Origin: Bifiguratus adelaidae
Taxonomy: Eukaryota > Mucoromycota > Endogonomycetes > Endogonales
Assembly (NCBI GenBank): GCA_002261195.1
Contig: MVBO01000053.1
Coordinates: 1-64,000 of the forward strand
Length of the DNA stretch: 64,000 nucleotides
Reading direction: 5' to 3'
The notes beneath the pieces are model-generated. The model ran no database searches. It had not been told where the DNA came from and saw nothing but the letters and a program-made list of their open reading frames with translations. Shown here piece by piece: positions 55,607-64,000 of the stretch. Positions within the stretch are counted from its first letter, which is position 1; each line of letters starts with the position of its first letter. The position numbers and the translations under genes are program-made.

Positions 55607-56164
55607 CTATGAAGAGGATGTCGGTCTGGCATCGGTCCACGATTGACCGTTCGAGGCAAGGGCTTGCATTTTGTCGAGAAACTCCTGCTTGTAACAGGTC
55701 TCGGTGTTGATTCTCGATAGAATGTGATTGGAATGTTCAGCGAGCTTCTTGGACTTGTTCTTGTCCGTGTAAGCGGTCAACTTGACCTCGTAGAGACCAC
55801 AGCCCAGTCGTGGTAGCGCAGGAGAGACAATGTAATAGCGTCGCTTATCAAACGACTTTTGGGTGTCGACGAGTTCAATGGCAGGCACTTGTAGCGGTGG
55901 ACCGCCTTCTGGATTCTGTAGGGTGGCCTCTACATAAGGCTTCGCTGTTTGCGAAAACTCCTTACGTAGTTCAACGAGCCAAGAGTAACTGATCCCTGGT
56001 GTGAATGGAACACGTCGGGATGCGCATCGTGATACTCACTGTGTTGATAGTTGTTCATGCTTTGTATTGACAGCAAAGCTAGCACTTAGATCTGTAAAGT
56101 GCTTTGATGTCTTGAATGTTGGCTCTAAAAGTCCCTTTGGATCGCAACCACAGGAAAATGCCAT
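55607..56164 (-). CDS. Unrecognised 168 aa protein
   Basis: Two exons (56164-56040, 55988-55607) join in frame to 168 aa. It starts MAFSCGCDPKGLLEPTFKTS, with a Cys-Gly-Cys pair. The body has HYSWLVELRKEFSQTAKPYV, ELVDTQKSFDKRRYYIVSPA and GLYEVKLTAYTDKNKSKKLA, then helices to SSS. Alternating strand-like segments suggest a small alpha/beta or beta-sandwich fold. No signal peptide or membrane span is seen and I do not recognise the family. Confidence 0.6.
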
Positions 56165-56279
56165 TTTGCATTAAAGGGTTAATGAGTGCTTTCCTGTCTT
56201 CTTTACCTTATTGTTCAATGACAGGTGTTTTCTTTGAGGTTGCGCTGCGTTTGAGGGGATATGGAAGAGAGAGGAGAGA

Positions 56280-58719
56280 ATGATGCAGGAGCAATGGGTC
56301 GTGAGGATGAGACGCAAGGACAGACCGATGTACACGTGGTCTCGGACGGCATTAGCCTCAGCTTCCCGAGCTGAATACAGATCTACATTGGCGTGCGCAG
56401 AGTGGAGGGTTCAGCTCGGATGATGAGACAAGTGTACATCGATCCATGACCGCCTCCGACGGTATCGATACCAGTTCTACGAGCGATAGCGGAGATATAC
56501 GGTCGCTCATCAGTCCGAAACATCGTTCACCTTCTCCACCGGATGGTAGGACATTGTATTCGCGAATTGCTCGGGCCAGTCCCAACTCACGCTCACCTCG
56601 GAGTTACAGTCACAGCCCTGCGTAGTACGAAACGTTGGGGCGGTAAACAGCCAGCAGACCAGTGCGCACACGTTTGCTGATCATGTTCGACGGATATCCT
56701 CATGAGTCGTTGCGGAACGAGGTCAGCGCTCGCCGAGTACTCGCGCGTCGTACGATGATGGCTCGTTATCATCGAGACGCATCATTAATGTCGGACATGG
56801 TGCTCGACAAACATTCCTCCCATGGTTTTGGCTCGGATGTCGCATCCAGGGATGTGCATCGGCTCTTGTCTGAACGCAGCAACGATGGATCTCGGCAAAC
56901 ATCGGGTCCCAGTGAAGGGTCTGCGCCATTCACACCGTCAACTCGATCAGCGAGCGACATGCACATGGTCAGTGACGCGCGACGTCCTACGTATAGCAGG
57001 TCTCTTCCATCACCAAGACCGCTTCCTCCACCGCGGACACCGCCATCCCATTGCTTTCTCCGAGGTCACAGTTTCGGCGTCTTTGGTCCAGATCATCACA
57101 TACGTCTCGTCCACTACAAGGTGTTGACATATCGGTACGTTTCTTCATGTTGTCAGGACGCCCCACTGATCGCACGCTTCTGTTTAGCTGGACAGAGCCA
57201 TTCATATTCTGCCTCATCTCTTTGCACAATGGATCATACTTTGTGCAACGTCCATTTACACCAATGGGAAAAGAATACTCTGGGGGGGGGGGTCTGGAGC
57301 AATTATCCCATCTTGGCTATTCAATGCGTGTGTACGTGAGTGATTGGGCTCCTTTAAAAACATTTGCTAATGATGATAGGGTCGAAATGGTGTCGAAATG
57401 TATCGTGTATGGTCTGTGGTTGCCGCCAACCGTCAGCATTTGGGATGTGACACAAACACAAATAGGGAATCCGTTGCTCCGTCTTACCGTCGTCGAGAAT
57501 CGCTTATAGACACACCGCCTGCACCCCCGCTAGGCGTCAGAGTACCATTCGAATGTTGTCCTATGAGAACGAAGATGATAGGTTTAAGGATGCAAATGCC
57601 CGATCAGAAGCATGCGGTCGATCGTGTCAACCCGATACCAAAGGAGCTGAGGACGCAAAAGCCGACATGTCCGTGCACGAAAAAGCCTTCCTGCAATCCA
57701 ATGCCAACATCCCCGACATCGTTTCTGTCTTGACCTTTTGGATTGACTTGGGCATTTATACCAGTGGTAATGATAAGATCTCGCTGTTCAAGGGATTAGT
57801 CTCAAGGTTTGGACCCGAGACCCGAGACCAGAGGCAGGAAACGGAGCTTCCAATGCATTATCTAGACATCGACAATCGAAACTGAACTCATCCTCAAAAT
57901 TCCAGACGTCCTGACAATCGCAATGTCATTCCTCGTGTGCAAACGTTCAGCCTACATTCTGTGGGATACGACGCGAATGATATCCTTTCAGCAGCTGCTT
58001 CTATTCCTTTGTCATTGCTTGGTCAATTCAAAGGATATATTGACAGTAAAGAACGCGATTCTACGCCTCCAGGATCTAGAGGTTCTTCACAGTGAATACA
58101 AGTTAGAGAAGGCCACGGGAATGATCTTGACCAAAGTTCAGAAGCGGCGTTATGTCAAGGCCATCGCAAGGACACCCCGCAGAGTTTTGTGGACACGCTG
58201 GAGAACGTTCGGCGAATGCCTAAGGTGGATCATCATCCGAGAGCCGACACGGGAACACCCTTACAAGTCTCGCTGACTAGGTGGCAATAGCACTTCTGAC
58301 GGTGAACGATCTCCGGTTCCCAAGATTGTGATTGATCACACAGAGCATACCGTGAATATGCCATCGAATGCCGAAGCCACCGTAAGCGACCTCATTTGCC
58401 ATCCCCTGGATCACCCGCGTCCTTGGGTTCCCCTACCTCGAGTGATATTGCCCCGCACTTCACGAATCCATTCGCAAGCCAAACAAATGATCAGCATGGC
58501 CTCAGCGTCAGCTCAGGTGCTTTTTCTTCTCCTCCTACATCACCAAGAACCCTCAACATCAACGGATCCTATCCTCGGCAACCTCGAACACCATCGATAG
58601 ACTTTAGACGTTCCATGGACGAAATCAGTCTTTTTGAGCTAGGAACAACCAAAGAGTGGCAAGCTGAGTATATCGACCTCATGACGTCTGTAGACAGTAA
58701 CTCAATTACCGAGGATTAA
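56280..58719 (+). pseudogene. Decayed CCH1-like voltage-gated calcium channel gene
   Basis: Fragments of one channel repeat are readable: pre-S1 RGHSFGVFGPDHHIRLVHYK, S1 RWTEPFIFCLISLH, S2 NYPILAIQCVCTVEMVSKCI then VYGL, and S3 NIPDIVSVLTFWIDLGIYTS to ISLFKG. These match the order of CCH1 domain I, reached after a Ser/Pro-rich N-terminal region (from MMQEQWVPQLPELNTDL). Splice sites are partly intact. But S1 and S2 are in different frames across a G11 run at 57282-57292, the S4 to pore region is missing, a TGA interrupts a Ser-rich frame at 58093, and further shifts occur near 57830, 58270 and 58390. A full CCH1 is around 2000 aa; three of its four repeats are absent here. Assembly errors could explain single shifts but not the missing repeats. 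Confidence 0.55.
57282..57292. repeat. G11 homopolymer inside the CCH1-like sequence
   Basis: Eleven consecutive G lie between the S1 and S2 segments. With 11 G the S1 frame runs on as GKEYSGGGGLEQ; with 10 or 13 it would join the S2 frame (VWSNYPILAIQ). This is the only long homopolymer of this kind in a coding context in the window. Confidence 0.85.
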
Positions 58720-58848
58720 GTCGATATCATCCCCAATGGCTTGCAACAGACAGCGGGGTATTCTCTTCTGGAGAACAATGGCTAAATGCAATGACGTCAT
58801 TACTAGTCATGATCAGCCGTTTCAAGCGTGTGCTTTTTTTTCTTGCTC

Positions 58849-60433
58849 ATGAACCCAAACGACCAGATGCCTACATATGCAGCTATTGCAACGCAGGGCT
58901 TACCAAAGCCTCCTATTCCACCTGAGTATAGAGTAGCAAAGAATGGTAACGGTCAACTGTCCGGTGTTCAGACCCCGGTCATGTCAGGATACATGGTCGA
59001 TGCGACATGTATGAACAGTTTAGCGACGCAGGGTAGCGAGTCCAAGAGCAACAAGAGAAAGCTGTGGATCGCCACGGGCTTAGCTCTAGTCTTCTTTGCC
59101 ACAGAACTTGTCGCTGGCTATTTTGCCAACTCACTCGGTAAGTACCCACGTACAGGTGACCCGTGAAGGGGCACTGGAGGCCATGCGAGCCACCGGTCTA
59201 TGCTCCTAGCGACATGGCGGCATACATCTATGGACGAGCTACTGACGCAAGGGTCTTTCATTCCTCTAGCATTAATGTCCGATGCATTTCACCTCTTGAC
59301 GGATGTGGCGTCATTCGTGGTGGCCCTGGCCGCCCTCTATCTCGCTGAAAAGCCAGCAACTTTGAGGCATTCTTTTGGTTTCCATCGGGCCGAAGTGATT
59401 GCCGCGCTAGGTTCAGTCCTCACCATCTGGGTTTTAACTTTCTTTTTGGTGAACGAGGCTATCCAGAGAATCCGCAATCCGCAACATATCGATGCCACGA
59501 TTATGTGCGTTACTGCTGCTGTAGGAGTAGCGGTAAATATCGCGTAAGTCATCCAGCACTGGGCATAAGGAAAGAGGTATTGATAAATAGTGCAGATTGG
59601 CATTGATTTTGGGAGGACATGCACATGGTCATTCTCATGGAGGCCACTCTCACGACGATGGACACAACCACGAGGCCGAACATGCGGCTCAACATTTGCA
59701 TGATGATGGACATGCGCACGAAGATCATAGACAAGGGCACGAGCATGTGGACGAGGAGACTGGATTGCTCTCAGGAGCCTCTAAGAAGACGGTCATAGTA
59801 AGTGTTTTGACGTACATGTGTGTCGACATGTAGATTGACCGACCTCTTTTGTAGCAAAATATTAACCTCCGAGCAGCTGCACTCCATGTAGTTGGTGACT
59901 TATTGGCGTCGATTGGCGTCTTGATCTCTTCCATCATCCTTATTTTCGATCCTTCAAAAACGATTGTCGATCCCATCTGCACCTTCGTTTTCTCTCTTCT
60001 TGTCCTCTACACCACCTACCATCTCGTCAAAGATTCACTCGCCGTCCTCATGGAAGGCACTCCGCACGGCATTTCACCCGAAGAAGTAACGAAGGCTCTC
60101 GGTGCCATTGATGGTGTAGTGCTTGTCCACGATCTTCACATATGGAATCTTACCGTAGGTAAACCATCCCTTACCGTTCATTTACAAATCGCCCAACCTT
60201 CGCCATCAAGTACACAACAGAAACACGGAGAATTGGATGCCTTCACCTACAACCGCATTCTCTCTACCGCCCAGCGACTCATCTGCGACGAATTCCAAAT
60301 ACACCATTCAACAATACAAATCGAGTGGCAGGACGCAGGTGAAGAAGCATTCTGGGGCCATTGCCGGCCCATGATGTGCAGCAGCCGAAACAGCAGCGGC
60401 ACAGATCTCAATGTTGGCAACGTGCCCGAGTAA
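58849..60433 (+). CDS. Vacuolar zinc transporter ZRC1/COT1 type (CDF family)
   Basis: Zn2+/H+ antiporter that loads zinc into the vacuole or secretory organelles. Four exons (58849-59137, 59270-59543, 59596-59797, 59855-60433) join to 447 aa. Six membrane spans are present. The zinc sites are the HxxxD pairs in spans II (LMSDAFHLLTDVA) and V (AALHVVGDLLAS). Between spans IV and V is a His-rich loop (HAHGHSHGGHSHDDGHNHEA and more), typical of zinc rather than manganese carriers. The C-terminal domain has VHDLHIWNLTVGKPSLTVHL. The N-terminal ~70 aa are longer than usual and polar. Confidence 0.94.
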
Positions 60434-60685
60434 AAGACCTACACGATCCCATGACCTTCATTCCATTTCCATATTGTGTGTCTCTGTATCATAGACTTCA
60501 GTTTGCCTAATACAATGGCAATTACAGAGGACGATGCGTCCAATAATCATATAGCATTAGGCTGTATATATCACATTACAACGAAAGAAAATGGTCCCTT
60601 GTGCCTCTTCTACGCATTCGTCAAGTTATCTAGTCAAAAACCAGATCCAAACGATCAACGACTGGAGACCTACAATAATGTCTCT

Positions 60686-62262
60686 CTACATACCTTCCAA
60701 CCCATTCATGGCTTGAATGGCAAATCCACCCACAGCCAAAAGGACCTGAGCCCCAAAACCTCGGTACAAGCCTCGGACACCCCAAAAATTACGCTTCTGT
60801 TCCTCCTCTGGCGCTCGTTCCACGCTCCTTGGACCTTCGGATGAGCTCTCTTTGCCGGCCCGACGTAGACGTCGATTGCGCGTAGCGGCAATCGCGGCAC
60901 TCTTGGAAGGCGAAGGTGCAACCATGGGTTGTTGTCGACCCTCCTCTTTGATTATCTTGTACAAGGTATCCATCACACCAGTGTAATAGGTCGGTCGGGT
61001 ACGCACGATCGGTACAAGGGGTTTAGGACCCTCGATGGGACCGACCGGCACAGGCGTGTACCGATACTGGAGCATGAGACGCTTTCGAATCGTTTCAATG
61101 GGCATGAGAATCAAGAGTTGACAAATGTGCATGGCGAGCACGGCGGATTGGAAGGTGATAGGCGCATCCGAGGGCGAAATTCGAAGCCATCGGCTGACGA
61201 CCAGTGGCGTAAGCGCTGCCATCAAGGGCTTGACTGTGTGGTAGAGGATGGTGGGAATCAGGTAATTGTTATGAAGATAGAGTGAGTAGAAGCCGCCTTC
61301 TTCCGAAACGATGGTGGAGAGCGCACTGACCATGCCACCGTACTTTTTACTGTCCGGCTTTGAGGATTGCACAATGAGACGTGTGCGAACAATCTCAAGA
61401 GGTGATAGCATGAAACCCACGGCGGCATGGGAAAAGACCAGGGTTGCGATATTGGGACCAACGCGATCGAGATGCACGAGGGGAATCGTATCGTCATAGA
61501 GATCGAAAAAGTCATTGAGCGTGCCTTCGATTGAAGGTTGTATAAAGACATGCAGCATTTCATAGGTCCAATGCGTGAATTGACCTGCCATCACTGTTAG
61601 CCATGCGTTTCGATGACTAACTGCCACTCACCTTTGAAGAGACCCTTCCAGCCTTCGCTAGAATTCACCACCGCCGTCATGGCCTGCCACGTCCCACCCT
61701 TCAACTCCAACTCTGGCTCTGCTTGAACACTCATGTCCGCTTCTTCTTCCGCGATGACCTTGGCAGGAGGCGACTTCCGTTTTCGACGCCGCAAGGGCGG
61801 ACTTAACATTTCATGATCACTGCGCATGATATCTAATCCATCTGTAGGTCGTCGTCCCATCATACGCTCCCGTATACTAGGATTGTAAAAGTCGGAATCG
61901 GATGAATCGGAGGACTCGTCGTCTTCTTCCACCTGCACCACCTGCTTCTTGACCCGTAAGGCACCGGTATATTGCACTTGTAGGAGCGTCTTGGCGACTT
62001 CTACTGGTGCTGTACCTGCGAGTACCAGATACCGCAGCAGAGCAAAGCGTGTGTAATCTGTCAATGTGCTGCGATGACGCGAGAACCATCCTTGTTCGGG
62101 GTGAACCAGTTCTTCCAAGTCTGGATCCAAGGATGCGGCATGGGTTGTCGTCGACAGTGTGACTGATGTGTAGTTGACGGGCGGTGGAGGTTGGTAGTAA
62201 GGACGCAGTGGGTGTGCACTATTGCGTGCAAACGACTGCGGAAACGCCGTATAGGTCGTCAT
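60686..62262 (-). CDS. UGO1: Mitochondrial outer-membrane fusion protein UGO1 (SLC25A46-like)
   Basis: Modified mitochondrial carrier required for fusion; it links Fzo1 and Mgm1 in yeast. Two exons (62262-61632, 61584-60686) join to 509 aa. Carrier-type helices carry degenerate Px[DE]xxK motifs: GTAPVEVAKTLLQVQYTG, LSPLEIVRTRLIVQSSKP and LMPIETIRKRLMLQYRYTP. A Ser/Asp/Glu-rich insert (EEDDESSDSSDSDFYNP) and an Arg/Lys patch (PPLRRRKRKSPPAK) interrupt repeat 1. AVVNSSEGWKGLFKGQFTHW and GVRGLYRGFGAQVLLAVGG are carrier signatures. There is no cleavable presequence. Ordinary carriers are excluded by length and the broken motifs. Confidence 0.85.
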
Positions 62263-62382
62263 TCTGCAAGAGAATGAGGGCAACGGTGCACTTCAACAAC
62301 GCTCAAAACTTCCCACTCAATGGGGCTCCGACTCACGTGATCATTTGAGTCACCGTTGACCTTGCGGTTCAATGTTTCGTTT

Positions 62383-64000
62383 TTATTCCTTCCGCAGTTT
62401 AAAAGTGATCCACTTTCGCAGCTTTTGTTCTAGTATACGGCGGTCAATAGGTTTGGATATATGGTCATTCATGCCAATGGCAAGAAAATGTTCTTGGTCA
62501 CTCAACAGAGCGTTTGCGCTAAGGGAAATGATAACCTAGAGTAGCATGAGTACATGTCCGTAAAGTCAAGGTAGACGTACCTGTTCCTTGTCAACTTCTC
62601 GAATGGCTCGACATACTTCATCACCGCTCATACGAGGCATGGATTGATCGAGAAGGATGATATCCCAGGTACCGCTGTGATACGCTTCCAAAGCTTCCAC
62701 ACCGTCGTTCACGAGAGTGACATCTGCCCAAGGGAACTTGGCCAAGAAGCGCTGAATGACAATTTTATTGACGTCATTGTCTTCAGCGACCAAGATGCTG
62801 TAGCGGTTCGTGTCAGCGAAGGGGTTATTGGGGTCGACATGGGCTTGCTCGACCGGTTCGACCGGTTGGAGCGGTTTGAGGGACTTTTGGGATACGGTAG
62901 TGAGCGTTGGACTGGTGCGAATCTCAGGGATAACGGGCGCAGTATTCTTGGCTTCCGCCCAGAGGTTATCCAATTGGGTGGCAATCTGGGTAGCGTGGTC
63001 TTTGAGGGCGTTGCTCTGATGGATGGCGAGGACGGTGTCTTGTGTATTGTCGACGGCTCTTTCTTCCCGAGATTTATCCAATTTGATGACGAACCAAAAG
63101 GTGGTGCCGTGGCGATACTTTGACTTGACTTTGATTTCAGATCCCATCATTTCCAACAGACGTTGAGAGATGACCAGACCAAGTCCACTTCCACCATACC
63201 GACGTGACATGGACTTGTCGGCCTGACTGAAAGGTGAGAATAAGAGGCCCATCGTGCTTGCCGATATACCGATACCCGTATCGGCTACGACAAATTGAAG
63301 ACTCACGCTATCCGCATCTTCGTCCACCACTTGGACTTGCAGTAGGACACTGCCTTTCTCTGTAAACTTAACGGCATTGCCGACCAGGTTGAGGAGAACT
63401 TGAGCGAGTCGAGACGGATCACCATACACGAGTGGCAATGTATCTGGACGTTCGACTCGTAATTCAATATCCTTGCTGCGCGCTTGAGGAGAGAGGATCA
63501 TGGCGACATCGGCCATGATGGACCGTACATCCACCGGGGAAATCTCCAAATCTAGTTTACCGGCTTCAATCTTTGAAAAGTCTAGGATATCTTGGATGAC
63601 AGCCATCTAAAAAGAGGACGATGAGCTTATGGGGTAGACCGTGGCAGATGAGAATACTTGCCAGAATCTTGGCCGACCGATCAATCATAGCCACGTAATC
63701 CACTTGTTCCGAATTCATCGGTGTCTCCTTGAGCAACTCAATCACACCCATCACACCCGTCAACGGGGTTCGCATCTAAAGGAGTCGTAAGCAATGATTC
63801 CATCACATAGAAGGCAATTCATACCTCATGCGACATGACGGCCAAGAACTCAGATTTTAGTCGATTGGCTTCCTGCGCCGACTTCTCTGAGAGCATAAGC
63901 TTTTGAACATCCAGTGAGGCCCTCTTGCCGTCATGTATATCGGTCCTAAACGCGCAGGTGAGTAAAACAAGATACAACCGTTGGCCTCGAAACCTACGTA
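62383..64000 (-). CDS. Hybrid histidine kinase, C-terminal part (cut by window edge)
   Basis: Sensor kinase of the fungal two-component phosphorelay. Four exons are in the window (63945-63825, 63775-63662, 63606-62581, 62535-62383); the N-terminus lies beyond 64000. A coiled linker (MLSEKSAQEANRLKSEFLAV) leads to the H-box MSHEMRTPLTGVMG with the phosphorylated His. Then come DILDFSKIEAGKLDLE, N-box NLVGNAVKFTEKGSV, G1 VVADTGIGISASTM and G2 YGGSGLGLVISQRLLEMMG. The receiver domain begins YSILVAEDNDVNKIVIQRFL with the acceptor Asp in DIILLDQSMPRMSG and Lys in MNDHISKPIDRR. The intron after the H-box exon starts GC (GCAAGT). The sensor class cannot be assigned without the missing N-terminus. 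Confidence 0.93.

Noticed and set aside
57970-57990. Second U12-type donor (ATATCC) in the CCH1-like region
   Set aside because: No matching TCCTTRAC branch site within reach, and the words lie in a stretch that is open in its own frame.
58093-58095. In-frame TGA in the CCH1-like region as a possible selenocysteine codon
   Set aside because: It was tempting given the SBP2-like protein nearby, but the context is Ser/Gly-rich, other frameshifts surround it, and no redox motif is present. Nonsense decay is simpler.
1-64000. CRISPR array, tRNA, rRNA or transposon
   Set aside because: No evenly spaced direct repeats, no cloverleaf with conserved box sequences, and no transposase or terminal repeats were found by eye; a tRNAscan-SE or RepeatMasker run could still find weak cases.

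Overview
This 64 kb window is nuclear DNA from a compact, intron-rich fungus. Nearly every gene is split by 45-75 nt introns with GTAAG/GTGAG donors. Family content is fungal (EFR3, UGO1, Kre9/Knh1-like, SPO71-like multi-PH, XRN1, hybrid histidine kinase, CCH1-type channel). It also holds families that ascomycete and basidiomycete yeasts mostly lack (COA8-like, R3HCC1-like, SBP2-like L7Ae, TBC1D5, ALKBH6). A textbook U12-type AT-AC intron in an importin gene argues against Dikarya, which lost the minor spliceosome. An early-diverging fungus, most likely Mucoromycota, is the best inference. No rRNA, tRNA, transposon or CRISPR array was recognised. All gene models below were spliced by hand; almost all complete models join in frame end to end, which is the main evidence for them.

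Layout. 1-1665: edge of an unidentified minus-strand gene, then an AT-rich spacer packed with TACAGTAC/CAGTA words. 1666-16574: XRN1, a SPO71-like PH protein, a small membrane coiled-coil protein, BET3, a Kre9/Knh1-like secreted protein, a USP12/46-type deubiquitinase and a divergent Arf-like protein. 16575-26467: an orphan gene, TIM23, a JmjC protein, PKA catalytic subunit, PSO2/SNM1, a PAP2 lipid phosphatase and mitoribosomal mS41. 26697-36052: importin-9/KAP114, a bacterial-type haloalkane dehalogenase, an HSDL2-like SDR, RFC2, KTI12 and an R3HCC1-like protein. 36768-45749: COA8-like, PLD6-like, EFR3, an SBP2-like L7Ae/ankyrin fusion and an EI24/RRT8-like membrane protein. 46243-56164: secreted aldose 1-epimerase, a previously unrecognised four-repeat protein, TBC1D5, ALKBH6, ADE12 and two orphans. 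56280-64000: a decayed CCH1-like channel gene, a ZRC1/COT1 zinc transporter, UGO1 and a hybrid histidine kinase cut by the window edge.

The genes are mostly housekeeping (mRNA decay, trafficking, DNA repair and replication, mitochondrial biogenesis, purine synthesis) and do not form a pathway cluster. Packing is extreme: three tandem pairs are separated by exactly 8 nt from stop codon to next start codon, and divergent starts lie 17 and 33 bp apart. The most unusual items are the AT-AC intron, the L7Ae-ankyrin fusion, the four-repeat protein, the 8-nt spacers, the dehalogenase and the G11 tract inside the CCH1 relic.
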